From: Deroplatys truncata
Taxonomy: Eukaryota > Arthropoda > Insecta > Mantodea > Mantidae
Direction: 5' to 3'
DNA length: 64,000 nt
Assembly: GCA_030765065.1 (NCBI GenBank)
Contig: CM060980.1
Span: 66,572,364 to 66,636,363 of the forward strand
Position 1 is the first letter of the stretch; each line of letters starts with the position of its first letter. The notes under the pieces were generated by a model, which searched no databases, had not been told where the DNA came from, and saw only the letters and a program-made list of their open reading frames with translations. This document shows, one piece after another, positions 47,791 to 60,369 of this stretch. Both the position numbers and the translations under genes were made by a program.

Positions 47791-48419
47791 TCGACTAACA
47801 TGAAGTAAAAGAAAACAAGATTTTGGTTGTTCAAGATTTCGTAGCTGAAATGCCTGCTCTTATTCAGGCAGTAATAATACTGAGAACAAGAGTGTAATAA
47901 ACTTTACATTAATGCATTCAACCTTTTCCCCCAATGTAGATGTTTTCCAGCAGTATATCTACTGTTTAATTCCGCGGAACTTTTGTTTTTAAGAAATTTT
48001 ATTTTATTATCCTTATTCTAAAACAAGTAGCTCCACTATACAATTTTAAGAGCAGATGTTGCCGCCGGCAGGTGTTGAGACGTTTCATGGTTGACAAGTC
48101 TTCCACGAAATGACATTCCACATCATTACCCACTCATTTTGAGATCTTTTCATTTCCGCTCTTCATTTAATGGGTTTTTCCTTTCATACTAAAATTCCTT
48201 GAAGCCTAACAATGCATAACAGAGTGATAAATGACACATGGTAAAATAAATGATAGAATAAAATAAAAACAACAAAAGAATATATTGCCAAGCAAAGCAA
48301 CAAGACTTTTGTAACCGGCGTAATACGCTCAATTTAGTACATAAATACTTTGCACGGTGCTTACTCATGAACGGTAGAATTGTCTTTATCCACTGTCTGT
48401 TAAATCGTGATTTGGAAAT

Positions 48420-49120
48420 TTAAAAAACATTTTATTGCTTCCTCTACTATTTACCTACTGTAAGTAGAAGATGCATTGTATTCCATCTAAAAATTCGATA
48501 CCGAGAATTAATCGGAAATACACACCTCGAAGCTCCCTGAATATATACAAAAAATCTTTTTATAAAAAGGTCTGTGTGTGATATTTTTTCTCTGTCTAAC
48601 TGTGTGCAAAGCATAACTCGAAAACAAAACGTCGATTAAACTCGAAACTTGGTATTTAAGTTCAGCATCTTTCAACGATGCGACACGATTTTCAAGAAAA
48701 TTCCCCCAATATCAACTACATGGAAACTTTTACGTTAATGATGATTTTCTCAAAAATGGCTCTAACGATTTTGATTAAAGTACCATATATTCTAGATATT
48801 TTCTTTACAAATAAAATATATATGTTGGATTTATTGGTAATACCCTGTGAATTGTGAGTGAATTTTGTATTTCTGTGAAGCCGTAAGAGATAGATAAAAT
48901 CTTATTACAGAAAAAGTGAAGCTCTCTTTAAAGCACACAATTTATGCCAAATAAAAATTTTTGTGAGGTTAAGCATTTCGGAGATAGACTTTATTATCGG
49001 TATCGATTTTCAAATACGTTATACCTTTACCGCTCTTCACTTTTTTTCTCGTAGTCACTCAAAGAGAACGCAACTTCAAAGCCATCGCATAGAGACCGCC
49101 TTTAAAAATTTAAATATCAC
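48420..49120 (+). repeat. repeat A copy 8 (direct)
   Basis: CTACTATTTACCTACTGTAAG, TTCCATCTAAAAATTCG, AAACTTGGTATTTAAG, AAAATGGCTCTAACGATTTT, and the outer block TCACTCAAAGAGAACG near 49056. Confidence 0.82.
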
Positions 49121-49506
49121 TTAAAGGAGGACTGAACTAAGAATTCACGTGTCTATTTTATTTAATATTCTAAAATATCTTGGGTCGTGCATAAATAACT
49201 GTGAAAACTGGTACAATGTACGTACAACTTACTATTGAGGATCTGCAGGGTATTTTACACACCGGCACGCACTGTTGTGACGTCATATGGCTAGTCACCA
49301 GTTTTGAAGCAGGTATCTACTGATCAGTCATAGCGTTAAATTTCAACAGGAATGTGCAGTCAGTGTAGTGCCTGAATATCCATACTTTAAAATTACACTT
49401 CCTTGAACTCGTCTCATTATTTACATATTTTGTTCTTTTTCTCCCTTTCTTTTATTTCCACAGTTTTCTCATAAAGGTAATCCAAACCGAGAGAACTACC
49501 AGCCTT

Positions 49507-49781
49507 CTATTTCCTGTTTATTAGGCTTAAATTTATGGAGGAACCAATATTACAAGGCATGTCGCTCTGGTCAGTAATCCCTGGTACAACGTACTTGTAT
49601 TGAAACTTGTGTTCATCTACTTCACTCACTATTTGCTTTTTGTCTCCACTCACAAGTTCCTTTTTCTTCTCATACACCCACTCTCCAGCCGATTTATAAT
49701 ATTCCAATAAACCGTCCCCTACTTTTTTCCCTTGGTGAAAACTATGATCAACAGCAGCTATCATTGTTCTGACATAAATGC
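49507..49781 (-). CDS. possible host terminal exon, unknown protein
   Basis: On the minus strand a T-rich acceptor (TTTTTCATTTCTAG) ends at 49782. The frame stays open for about 91 codons to a TAG at 49507, starting phase 1 with GIYVRTMIAAVDHSFHQGKK and containing EYYKSAGEWVYEKKKELV and YKYVVPGITDQSDMPC. AATAAA occurs within 60 bp after the stop. Codon composition and charged, helix-like residues look like real protein, and the segment is not repeated in the window. I recognise no family and see no other exon of it. Confidence 0.45.
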
Positions 49782-50169
49782 CTAGAAATGAAAAATGTGT
49801 TTGTTTTGGGATATACTTCAAGCACTTACTGTGATAGGATTCAAGGCTTCCTGTATGATGAAAATGATTGAAATGCGTAATGTCACTTAAAATATTCCAT
49901 TATTTATGATACTACACATTGACAAGTTTGTGCTTTTAACATCTTCTTCGCTCAACGCATCATGAGCACATGAGTGACTTTTCTCAAAATCTAACCATAT
50001 CTACACTAGTAATGTGATTTAAAATTAACTGAACGTTTGCTTTAGGAGAACACTGTTACCTCACAAGTACCAGCTGCTTCCAGTCACGAAGGACCGATAA
50101 TTTTGGAGTCTTATTAAACATTTTCATGAGGGGTTTAGCAAAATGTCATACATCAAATTCATGATGTAG

Positions 50170-50695
50170 AATGGTATTACCGGAGGGGGACATCTCGCTA
50201 CTACGGCCAACTAGATCTATTGTGGCTACACCCCCCGGGAGATAGGGATGAAGTGAAGGAACCCCAGGAGGTCGGAGGTCCGCAGGCAGACGGGATCATA
50301 GATACGCACGGAAGTCCCTATCATTTTCAATATGAAACGCCCGCTCTCGCCAGTAGAGGTGAGGAGTCCCGCGAGTGGGAGACAAAGCGGCCCTTGCAGA
50401 CAGGCTAACGCCCCCTGTCGTTGACGGGGAGAAATCTTTCCAAAGTGCAGCAACCATGCTGTCTGTCCATCACCAGACCCCTATGTAACCCGAAGACACT
50501 GCCTGAAATATGAAATGACAGGAAAGGAGGATAAGGAGAAATCGTGGTAGAATACACTACCCCGGCATTCGCCTAGGCGACTAGAGGAAAACGACGAAAG
50601 ACCCCCATGGTCAGAGTGGGAGGCCACCGGGAATCGAACTGGGACTTCTGAATGCGGGGCACAGGCGTTATCGTCTGATCCATCCCGCCGGTAAA
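50170..50695 (-). mobile_element. tRNA-derived SINE, long subtype, full copy
   Basis: Head at the right end on minus (B box near 50630: GGGAATCGAACTGGG on plus), then the CCTCTAGTCGCCTAGGCGAATGCC module and the long tail ending GGAGGGGGACATC. Best full-length example of the long subtype with 61845-62345. Confidence 0.85.
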
Positions 50696-51683
50696 TTCAT
50701 GTGTATAAGCAAAAATTTCTTTTTCATCAAATCTATAGTAGTAAAGTTCTGTCTTTCAGGAACAATTTTATGGGCAGGTTTTCATTCATAGAAGTCGGTA
50801 TATTTTCGCAAGTAGCTTTCTGAATATAATAATTTTCAGTTACTCTCTGTACAATTATGAAGTCTAATATTCATTACAGAATATGTCACATATTTATTGG
50901 AAAATCCTGGGGAATCATACTGTCCATTCCCACATAAACAGTATTTGAATCATGCAAAATTATTATATTTTTCTTTTAAACAGCCTTTATGTACGAAGGG
51001 AACACAAATTTTAACAATTCTATAAAAATATGATTCAGAAAAAAATAATATGTAGTTTTATTGCTTTCGAGAATGCCAAGAAACAATTAATTGCTATTCG
51101 CAAAGATGCCTTAAACTACCCCACACTACTTTTCACAGTTCCACTTTTACAGCATCACTCATAAATGTGTCCATTCACTGAGTGAGTTTTGCCTTTATGC
51201 CCCTCGTGCGTTAGATTTCCTTCGTGACAGGCCCACCATATGCGTGACAAATACTGAATAGCGCAAGGAGAGCGTTTACACCACAAACACAAAATAATGT
51301 TTTCTGGATATACTACCATCGTCTTCTCCATCTTCACTGCATTCCCTCAAATATTCATTCGGTTTATAATCATCATTTACAGCAAGATTTGCCTTCCTCA
51401 TCAGTCAAACTTTGGATCACATTAACCCGTTTATAGGACTAAAGGCTTCAGTTCCCAACTCGCAGTGATTTCAGCACCAACCTGCAACTCCACGTAAAAA
51501 CTTAGAAACTAGTGTAGATTTAGTTTCTTGCTGAGAATTGCTTACTGAATTATCGACTAGCAGTAGTATTTGCTTTTTTTAAGAAGATTTTAATTTCTTT
51601 TTGGGGTGTTTTTCTTCCAGTCCTCCTAAAAGTTTCAAAGGAACCACATTATCTTTCAGTCTAAGGTTTTTAACTTTTGTTCT

Positions 51684-51724
<41 letters not shown>

Positions 51725-53864
51725 ATCCGATTTCTTTGAAATGAATTCCACATACTTTGGCATTTTTGGTTGATAAAGTTTTTGTGTTTCATAGCAGCAA
51801 CCCATTTGTTGTACACATGTCGATTCTTATCCCTCAGGGAATGAGTAATAACCAACATTTCTGTTTACGCCGGAATTATTTGCATAAGTATAAGCACTGC
51901 ACAATGCATTCTTGGCCTTACACTCACAGAACAATAGGAAAGGAAAACTATGCTATAATCACCAAATAACAATAGGAATTAAATACAACGCAAGGCTAAC
52001 TAATGCCAGAGCAATGAGTAGCGTGGCACGATCTTAGCTTTATGACCATGTTTAATGGTCAGCGTCTTCGCGAGATGACCATTAAACATAAAAGTGCTTC
52101 TAATGTTTGTCTCAACCTTAAAATACAGTATGGAGGTAAATGGGATTTATCTGTCTCTATCTAACGCATACATGTAGTCATTAGCTTCGTCCTTTTCTAC
52201 TCTCGCGTTGTTGCCAAGTTGCTAATAACATGGTGTAAATATTCAGTTCTTATGAATTTCAGCTTTGAGTACATTACCTTATGCAGAATATTTTTCTCTA
52301 TCAGATTAAGGCATTTTTAGAACCTGTATTGATTTCTGTGGGCCCAAATTTCTAAGAAAAACGAGCGTTTTAGTAAAAGTCCGATATTTCCTGTTTCTAT
52401 GCTTATCACGCAGTAACTAATAAACTAAAGGGTAGAATGTAACAATATATTTTTTTAGCTAAAGTAAACTTGAGTACTGATACCTCCCAGTTTGAGTTCT
52501 CTTATCTTTAATAACATGAGCGTTATAATGTTTTAATTTAAACATTTTTTGAAAATGCTATATCTATGTTGTAGAAAAGTCAGCCAGCCAGAAACTTCTT
52601 TTGTTATTGGGTTTACAACGGGGACCAAGTGAGAAAAAATGTTAAGGAGGGTTGGGAACATTATTTATTTAAAATGTTACGTAATACTTATAGTTATGGG
52701 GAGAGAAGCTAGGAAATGTTGGTAAACTAAGAAGATACTCAAACTAATAATGTTGGATTATTCAAATAAAATGGGTTTTAGTAAGCCAGTAAAAGAAACA
52801 GCTAAGACTGCCGTGTGCCCAGAAACGGTAGTGTGTGTAGGATAAAAAAAGGAATGAAAGGACTTCTAAGGACGCCATGGGTATAAGCAGAAAGTGTGTG
52901 GAAAACAAAGCCACGCTAGATATGATGGAAAAAAGCAAAGCGATTGTGGCTCATCGTTTATTTTTTTTCTTTGAAAACATTCCACCCATGATGAATGCAA
53001 TTTTGTCAAGGGTAAAAAGTGATGATACCATACCAACTTAACGCTTTTACAATTTTGTATCTCTATATTTCTTCGATAGTACTCTTTTTATGCCTGTAAA
53101 ATCGTATTTCAAAGTGCCTAAAAATGCAAAGAGGAAAGATAAAATGCAGCTGAAAATTAAATGTGCCTTACACAGCAGTGCAGATACCAGTATTTAGAGA
53201 TGTATCATTAGAAGATGACTAATTGGTAGACCGATAGCAGCTGGGCAGCAAATATTGCGAGCATACGTACAGTACATGTGGCAACAATGCGCGCCATTTA
53301 CACTGTACTGCCTTTTAAGCTTGAGATGCGATATAGAATGAAAACGAGTGGTCGTAGAACGACGCACTTTTCAACAATGTGCTCATAATTGTTTATGTTT
53401 TATTGTTAGAAGTCTTAAAATGTCTCGTTTGGTCCTACTTTAAACCTACTGTATTCCCTTCAAAGAAAAGTGCAAATGTATAATATAAGTTTATCCCGAT
53501 AAACAGGAAGAAGATAGAAGAATAAACTTTTGTAAGAATATCTTTTGAAGGGTGAACAGATAAAGTAATGCGAATTTAGCAATTTTTTCTCTTGTTGTTG
53601 GAAACTCCTCTCTTTAATTGAATCGGTAACATTTTGAAACAAAACGAAGTTCAAATTTAGTGTCTAAGAGGAAAGAGTAAAGAGAAAAACCAAGACAGAT
53701 TCAGATAGCAATAAAGAATGGGCACACTAAAAGCAAATGAGCTTAGTCATCATGGTAAACTTGCAAACGTTCAGATTTGCGACAGTCCTCGTGATTTAAA
53801 TTTCTGGAATTTATCGATCGGAAAGATAAAATCTTCAGATAGTGTGACGAACATTCCCTACCAG
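50696..53864. other. no gene recognised; (TTA)n microsatellite
   Basis: (ATT)n at about 51687-51722 and the hairpin at 52048-52089 are the only structures seen. Short AT-rich frames lack domains. Confidence 0.5.
52048..52089. other. perfect 14-bp hairpin
   Basis: ATGTTTAATGGTCA (52048-52061) pairs perfectly with TGACCATTAAACAT (52076-52089) across a 14-nt loop. The left stem itself lies in TGACCAT-GTTTA-ATGGTCA, an inner inverted repeat. Confidence 0.75.
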
Positions 53865-54033
53865 CTTGGAAGGCAATGGTTGAGGGCGACGGAGTGAAAA
53901 AACCACAAATACGTGCCATTGTTCTCCATCCAGATGCATATCAGCAGGGCACGCTCTCCAAACACTTGGTGGAAATTGATTTCTGTAATTTGCAGGAAGG
54001 GGATGTTTATTACAGTAATGCTAGAGTACAAAG
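53865..54033 (+). CDS. possible host internal exon, unknown protein
   Basis: Bounded by a weak acceptor (ATTCCCTACCAG) and a consensus donor (AAAG|GTAAGT at 54034). Open for 56 codons in one frame with protein-like content: AWKAMVEGDGVKKPQIRAIV, then LHPDAYQQGTLSKHLVEIDF, then EGDVYYSNARVQ. A second good acceptor (TTCTGTAATTTGCAG) inside would give a 38-nt alternative exon. Not found elsewhere in the window. No family recognised. Confidence 0.45.
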
Positions 54034-54039
54034 GTAAGT

Positions 54040-54889
54040 ATGAAGCAAAGGTGCAAGGTGGTTTTGGCTCGGAACGTGACCCCATTACTCAGCAGATAGC
54101 ATCGCATACCTCAAGCTTCCCTCCTATAACTCTTACGTGCTTTGTGTTGAATTTCCTTTCCTCATTTCTGCATAAGTTAGCAGTGATAATATTTCACTAG
54201 AAACACTAAGTATTTCCCATTTGTAATTGTTCATTTTAAACGGAGTTCAGTGGTCACATTGTGTTCAGTATATAATTCATGTCTGGACTAAAACTTCATC
54301 ACGATAAACTCTGCATTTTATTAGTAAACACTGAGTGTGATATTCGTGATATTTTTAAGGGTAACCAGGTCTTAGAACTTATTACTGTATTTTTCGTTTA
54401 CACTTTATACCTAAGATATTATTTCTAAGGAAACGAAGAAAAATGTAACTTAAATACTTCATAAGAAACACCCAAGATTTCTGCATTACTAAAAGGTTCT
54501 TCTTTGTGGCAGAGATTGAATAGCTGGATTATGTCCGTAATATATTTCTGAAGTTTATTTAAAAAGTATATTAGAAAATCGTCCACCAGATTACTTCTAA
54601 TTTATGAACACATATTTTTCCATTCACATAATAAAGAATAGGAGCAATACCATCTGTAAACCTTTTCAGTCGAGTGTCGCATTATAACTGAGCTCCCGGA
54701 TTCATGGCTGGGGTTAGGGAATGTTTTTTAATTAGAATCATTCCCTCCCCTCCACAAAATCTGGAAGTATGAATTTGGGAGTAAATGAGTCAAGAGTTTA
54801 GTTGTTTCTAAAGTTAAGCCACCCCTATATTACCTCAAAAGTTAAAGAGGACGATCTAGTTATGAAGTGAAAAGATTGTATTAATATAA
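54040..54889. other. no feature recognised
   Basis: Nothing supported. Confidence 0.5.
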
Positions 54890-55640
54890 AATTAAACACA
54901 CCTTTAAATACTTTCCCATATACTGATCATCAAGAAACAGAAGATAATCCACAAAAACAGTGTATAGATTATGTGCAAAATATTATGCATTATAATTTAG
55001 CTACGCCTACAAATAAAACAAAGATAAGAAAAGGGAAGAAACCCGTTAGATCGAAGATACTAAGAAATAAGCAAATATTGAAATAAGTATCCCACTTGAA
55101 TTCTCTAGGATATAACATTAATTTTAAATTTGGCAAAGAAATAGAGATAAAATACTGATTTCATACCATTTGTGGAAAATTAGAAGAGCATTACGAGGAA
55201 GTAAAGAAACACAAATTAAATTCTAAAAGATTATAGCTGTTCCTAATGTGTCATATGGCTCTGAATCGTGGACAATAACAAAACGAGATAAATCACGTAC
55301 ACAGTCTGCGGAATTGAAATGTGTGAGATATGTAAGAGAGCGCACTAAAGCTGATAAAATAAGAAATGAATCAATAAGATCAGAATGATGAAAATAAAGC
55401 AAACTGGAAAATATCACGCCAACAGAATGGTAGGTGATACGTTACCAAAAAGATAATGAATTACCAATCAACAGGGAAAGAAACCCAGGTAGACCAAGAG
55501 GTGGTTTGATATTAGAGATCGGGACAGTTGATATCTAATATATCCTTGAAGGGAAAGAAGAACAGAAGCTAAAGAGGGTCATACAGATGAAACAATAAAA
55601 GAATAAAGAAGACATGGAAGTGATGAGAATAAATTTTACA
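54890..55640 (+). pseudogene. LINE reverse-transcriptase ORF, C-terminal fragment (plus)
   Basis: Across frameshifts one reads LNSLGYNINF, then SYGSESWTITKRDKSRTQSA, ELKCVRYVRERTKADKIRNE and GKRNPGRPRGG. The order matches the end of many non-LTR retrotransposon ORF2 proteins (LGYxI, YGSExWT, RNExI, GRPR). Many stops; no 3' end or poly(A) found. Confidence 0.75.
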
Positions 55641-55789
55641 AGAAGCAGTCTTCGAATAAAGGAAGCAACAAAATCTAAATAAGTACAATAAAATTAAACA
55701 TAATGGATTTCGTAGTAACAACAATCATTATGCTCTAAACCGATAACAGAAACTATAGTAAACACTTAATCAATTATTAATAGTTCCTG

Positions 55790-56700
55790 CTGAGAATGGA
55801 CACTGACGTTCTGATATAATTTCTGTTATCTATATCCCGTCTCAATATTACAATTTCTGATGCTTGTGTTTATTCTTTCAGGGTTTATGTTGTTATCCAA
55901 ATTTCACAGTCATAAAATAAAGTTGGGTACCTAGTCATAGTTTTGTAGAATTTATTACTGTTTCTTTCTTATTAGTGTTCTTCCATATATGTAGGAATTT
56001 ACGGTGTTTCTTTCCTGTATCAACGGAATTTGGCAACCTAGACAGATAAACTTAGACACATTTTCGGAAATAACATTAGAAATAATTGTTGCCCCTAGAG
56101 GGTATAGCTCCTTAAATTCCAAAACCTTTCTTTCTTTATGGATACTGTTAGATTAGACACGTGTTTTTAATCGCTCGTACCGCTCTTTTCTTCTTCCAAC
56201 GTTGTGATTTGTCCGTGGCTGGACTCTACGCCGACACTTTGCTAATGCAGTAAGAACTTCTTGGACGTCAGGCAACCCGAATAGCATCGGGGTGAAGTAT
56301 TTACAGACAGCGTCCCTGTGTTGTTTCTTCTCATAGCCTCGTCAACGTACGCAGGCGATAGAGGTTCCATTGTATCAATCTTTGTGGTACTTTTTGTTAT
56401 CCTTTTTAATTCTCAAACACACATTTATTCTTACACTTCCCATATACATCCTATTGTGTCCTCTAAAACATTTTGTATTTATTTTGTAAGCGTTATGTGC
56501 CAAAGTTTTCCTGCACTGACTGTATCAAATGCTTTTTCTAGGTCTGCTAATACCATATACAGAAAATCTGTATTCTCTATTTTCCTGTTATTTGAGATTT
56601 GAAAAGAAATATAAATATGTATAAAATACTGTCCATAGGAGAATCTGTCTAAATCCATTCTGCACTTCCAACAGCACTCTAATTTGATACATAAGAACAA
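55790..56700 (-). pseudogene. LINE reverse-transcriptase ORF fragment (minus)
   Basis: The minus strand carries NGFRQ, then MVLADLEKAFDTVSAGKLW (the RT catalytic-domain D-x-E-K-A-F-D motif). After several breaks come FICLGCQI and YPTLFYDCEIWITT, the C-terminal region. It runs tail to tail with the plus-strand LINE fragment next to it. Non-functional. Confidence 0.75.
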
Positions 56701-56759
56701 TGACTGCTATTTTGCATTCCTCAGATATATGTCCGTGGGTTCAGCATGTGTGCAAAAAT

Positions 56760-58242
56760 CGATAAATTAATTTTGAATGGTTGATGGTATATTTTTAAAC
56801 AATTTTTTTTCGATACCACCAGAATCTGGATGATAACTGATTTTAAGCCTGTTTGAGGCATCTGTAAGTTTTTCATTTTTATCAAGTCTCCTCTACCTTC
56901 TTCTGTCTGCATTTCTTTGGTTCCTAATTTAGAGGATAACAACTAAACCAATCCTATTCTAAGATAATACTTGTATTATCTTTCTTGTTTTTATTTTAGT
57001 TGCTTAAATATCAGCTTGATTTTAAGCAGTAATAATTATAAATTTGCTTAACTTAATCATTAATTTTAGTTTAACATGTATATACCCTGTACTTTAAAAT
57101 GTGACGTCATTGTGTTACTATTCTTGTAACATCTTTGCGGCAGTGCCATCAGAAAGTAAAGTTTTTTTTCTTTTTTTTTTTCTTTTTTCTTAGTTTTATA
57201 CATTAGAAAGTCAAATTTCCGAAGTTTCTTGAATGTATACTTTCCATTTTAGTGTGATAAAATGACTGTTTTGAAAGAGGCATAATACATAGCATACTTA
57301 AACAATTAAGGCATTAGTCGTTAGACAAAGACTGAATATAGCTTCAGAAAGTTATAAAAGTTTCATCTATAAAATAAAGACCAATATGAACAAAAATAAG
57401 TAAGTATATCTTCTATTTTCCTAAAAAAGAAAACTGAAAATTTATGTAAAAAGAGATATAAAATATAGTTTACTACCTAAAAAATAAGGTTGTTGGTTTT
57501 TAATCCTAATACACCGACGTTTATTTATTACCTCAGTTTTATAACACGATTTAGTTACTGGAACATCATAACATTCCCTATTTCAAAGCTCAATGAACGA
57601 AAAAGATTTTCTGCTCGGAATCCAAATGCATATATTAACTGAATGAAGTCATACGGTTTCAATAACATTTAAAAGCAAAACATTCAGCATCATATTGCAA
57701 TAAAATATTCAGTTTCAAAATATCATATCCTTTTAAGCCAAATATGAATGATTTTTTTTTTATTGCATGCGTTTGAAATGAAAGGGACCTTGCGAGCAAG
57801 CCAAATGGCGCGGCCCATTAATTATAAAGCTCATCACTAGAGCGCACTGCGGATGTAGAGACCGAAATGGGGCAATGGGTAAAAATATTAATTGAACCGA
57901 TGACGTCATCAGCCGCATTCGTAGGCCAGTACCATTTCCACCTGGTGTTCCCGTACAAATACAGAAAAGCAAACTTGTTCAGTTGTATGAAAAGGACACT
58001 TTCGTTTATCAGGATGTGAAACAAAACCGCTTGATTTCCTTTCAAGCTTTTAAAAATATTTTTTTTTAATTGAGTGTAATATGTATGTTCGTACAATCAC
58101 AAAACCATGCAGTAAATTAGAATTATCAAATTTACTTGGTAAAGAGTTGTTGCAGTTTATTTAAAGAATTTTCCAAGAGTTAATTATAAGCGTGATTTTA
58201 TTTTTGTGTATTCAATACGTGATGCATATTTAAATTTAACGC
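56760..58242. other. no gene; one perfect cAMP-response-type site
   Basis: AT-rich with a poly-T patch near 57160-57190. The segment 57780-57960 is GC-richer and holds the CRE described separately. Confidence 0.45.
57899..57910. promoter_or_regulatory. CRE/ATF palindrome
   Basis: GATGACGTCATC, a perfect 12-bp palindrome with the TGACGTCA core bound by CREB/ATF proteins, in a GC-richer patch. Could be a promoter or chance. Confidence 0.3.
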
Positions 58243-58590
58243 AAATGGACAGAGCGAGGTGGCACCATGATAGGGCGTGCGACTCGGAGTCGGAAGGCCC
58301 AGGGTTCAAAACCCCAGACGTTCCAATCTGGCCGAAGGTTTTTCGCGGTTTTCTCGGTCGCTAGGCGAATGCTGGGTGGATAATTTAGTCTGCGAATTTT
58401 ACTTTCATCCCTACATTTAATTTTCTTCTTCTATCGCCATATAAGACATTGGGCTGCTCACCCATCCTGAATATGCTATGGTCCAGAGTTTGCTTACTCC
58501 TCGACAGGCTACTGACCCAAGGCATTGCCTTGTAAATTCTTGGGGGTGTACGTCCTACAAAGTGGAATTTAAACCGTTAAAGAAGAAGAT
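58243..58590 (+). mobile_element. tRNA-derived SINE, short subtype, full copy
   Basis: A box region GAGGTGGCACCATGATAGGG, B box GGGTTCAAAACCCC, then TTTTTCGCGGTTTTCTCGG, GGCGAATGCTGGGTGG, GCTCACCCATCCTG, CTCCTCGACAGGC and tail GGGGGTGTACGTCC. Confidence 0.88.
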
Positions 58591-59279
58591 AAGGATGTAA
58601 CGGACTATCAAAAACATTTTATTAGTGTTCTTGCGAAAGATCTGGTTTTATTATAAATGCATTAAAATTGCCTAGGCAATACTTTGAGAAAGGTGCGTGG
58701 GGTTCCATGGCCTTCAACAAGGGTGTGTTTAGCTTTCAAAGTAGGTCGCCGCCTCATATTGCAGCTCATAATACACAAAGTGCATATCGTAAGCTTCTGC
58801 GATGATTTTTTTCTTTTTTTTTTGTGGGAAGGGGATTAAAATAAAAGATAAAAGGAAGAACAATGGAAAGGGGAAGGTACGACAAAGAAGAAATAAGTTA
58901 GCAGAAACAATAATTACAGGCTTGTGTGGTAGTTCGGAACTTATAAAAACGGATTTTCAAGGTAAGAAGATAGCGGCGGTTCGAAGAATAACTTGCAGGT
59001 AAGGCGAATACAGGAGACAGATTTGACCCAGGGCCTGTCCTCCCACCGCGGATTCAGAAGAGGATTGATTATGTGTGGGTGAAACTATTTTTACATATTT
59101 ATGCATTAATTGTGTGGCTGCGATTTTCCGCCATGAAGCGCACCGCTCAAGTTGTATTTGCGATGCTTTGGGAAATCTGCATCTTCGGGTACTTTTTAAC
59201 GTATTGTTGCAATCGTCGCCTGAAGGGCCACCACTTCTTCCTTGATAAACCTACGAATAGCTAATATAAGCGACTGCAG
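58591..59279. other. no recognised gene; one 63-codon frame
   Basis: A frame at 59073-59264 encodes a hydrophobic protein (LFLHIYALIVWLRF, IFGYFLTYCC) that could span a membrane. It has no family match I know and no splice support, so it is not called as a gene. Confidence 0.35.
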
Positions 59280-59600
59280 TTCAATCCCAGGGACCCGCAT
59301 GTAGGATTTGTGGTGGACAAAGCGGCGTCTGGGCGGGTTTTCTCCGGGTTCTCCGGTTTCCCCCGCCATTCATTCCACCATCTGCTCCATCATCAGCTTT
59401 CCTTTCATCCATTTCGCCGTCATTTCGTTTCATCTACTTCCTTCATCCCATACCAGGCATCGGGCTGATCACCCATCCTGGACATTCTGTCTGCTCAATG
59501 AGAGAGTCTGCTCCTCGACGGGCCTCTGACCCCAGTCACCCGCTTGTAAGTCCTGGGGGTGTAAGTCCTACATCAGATGAGGTTAAACAGTCAATGAATG
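59280..59600 (+). mobile_element. SINE of the short subtype, diverged
   Basis: GCAGTTCAATCCCAGGGACC, GGGTTTTCTCCGGGTTCTCC, GATCACCCATCCTGGACAT, CTCCTCGACGGGCC and TCCTGGGGGTGTAAGTCC. Ends in a short (AATG)n run. The 3' half matches 58243-58590 and 46170-46540. Confidence 0.75.
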
Positions 59601-60369
59601 AATGAATGAATGCAGTTCTATGCAGAGATCCTGTTAAGTGAGTACCGGTGGAAGCGCTGCGGTTGAAGCTGTAATATGCCTAACTGTTGATATTCGTTGT
59701 CGTTGCCTGTTTACGGTGTAAACTGTTTCTTCCAGTGTTATGATCTTGAACGTGATGTGCACAGCTACGCTTGGATGTCCTCCAGCTGCTGGAGTAACTC
59801 AGGCGGTGCTATGGTAGAACGCGATGGTGGTGGTTGTGTGTGTTGCCGATGTTATAATTCAGTGTGCGTAAACTGGTTATCATCAACTGTGACTACGCAT
59901 TATTTTTCACACATTTACTTACTTCACACATTGTAGTTCGATAGTATGTTTTTTCACGAAAGCATAAAATTTACATTAAATAAATACTGCAAGATAGACT
60001 AAAATATCACAATTTTATAGTCAATTAAACGGGTGGTCATCACCTAACTACGCATTACCCTATGTGCACATCCTTACTTCATACACTGGCGTTCAAAAGA
60101 TTAATTCCATGCAATAACAACGGTATAAAGCCATTTTAAATAACTCACCTCCTTATATTGTATACAGCAAACACTGAAGTCTTACCTGAAACAAAAGATT
60201 ATATTACCTGATTAATATAATTGCTACTTAAGAAGGCAATGGATAGTAATTTCAATGGTAAGCTTGAAAATATATTATGTGATACATTCACGTGATTTTC
60301 TCTACCCTCTATCTTTATCAGTGGGTATGCAAACTATTCTTACTATAGCTTATTTTATCTAATTACTAC
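59601..60369. other. no feature recognised
   Basis: An open frame at 59697-59936 lacks a known domain. Nothing else supported. Confidence 0.45.

Noticed and set aside
59073..59264. Hydrophobic 63-codon frame
   Set aside because: No homology I can recall, no promoter or splice evidence; short hydrophobic frames are common in AT-rich DNA.
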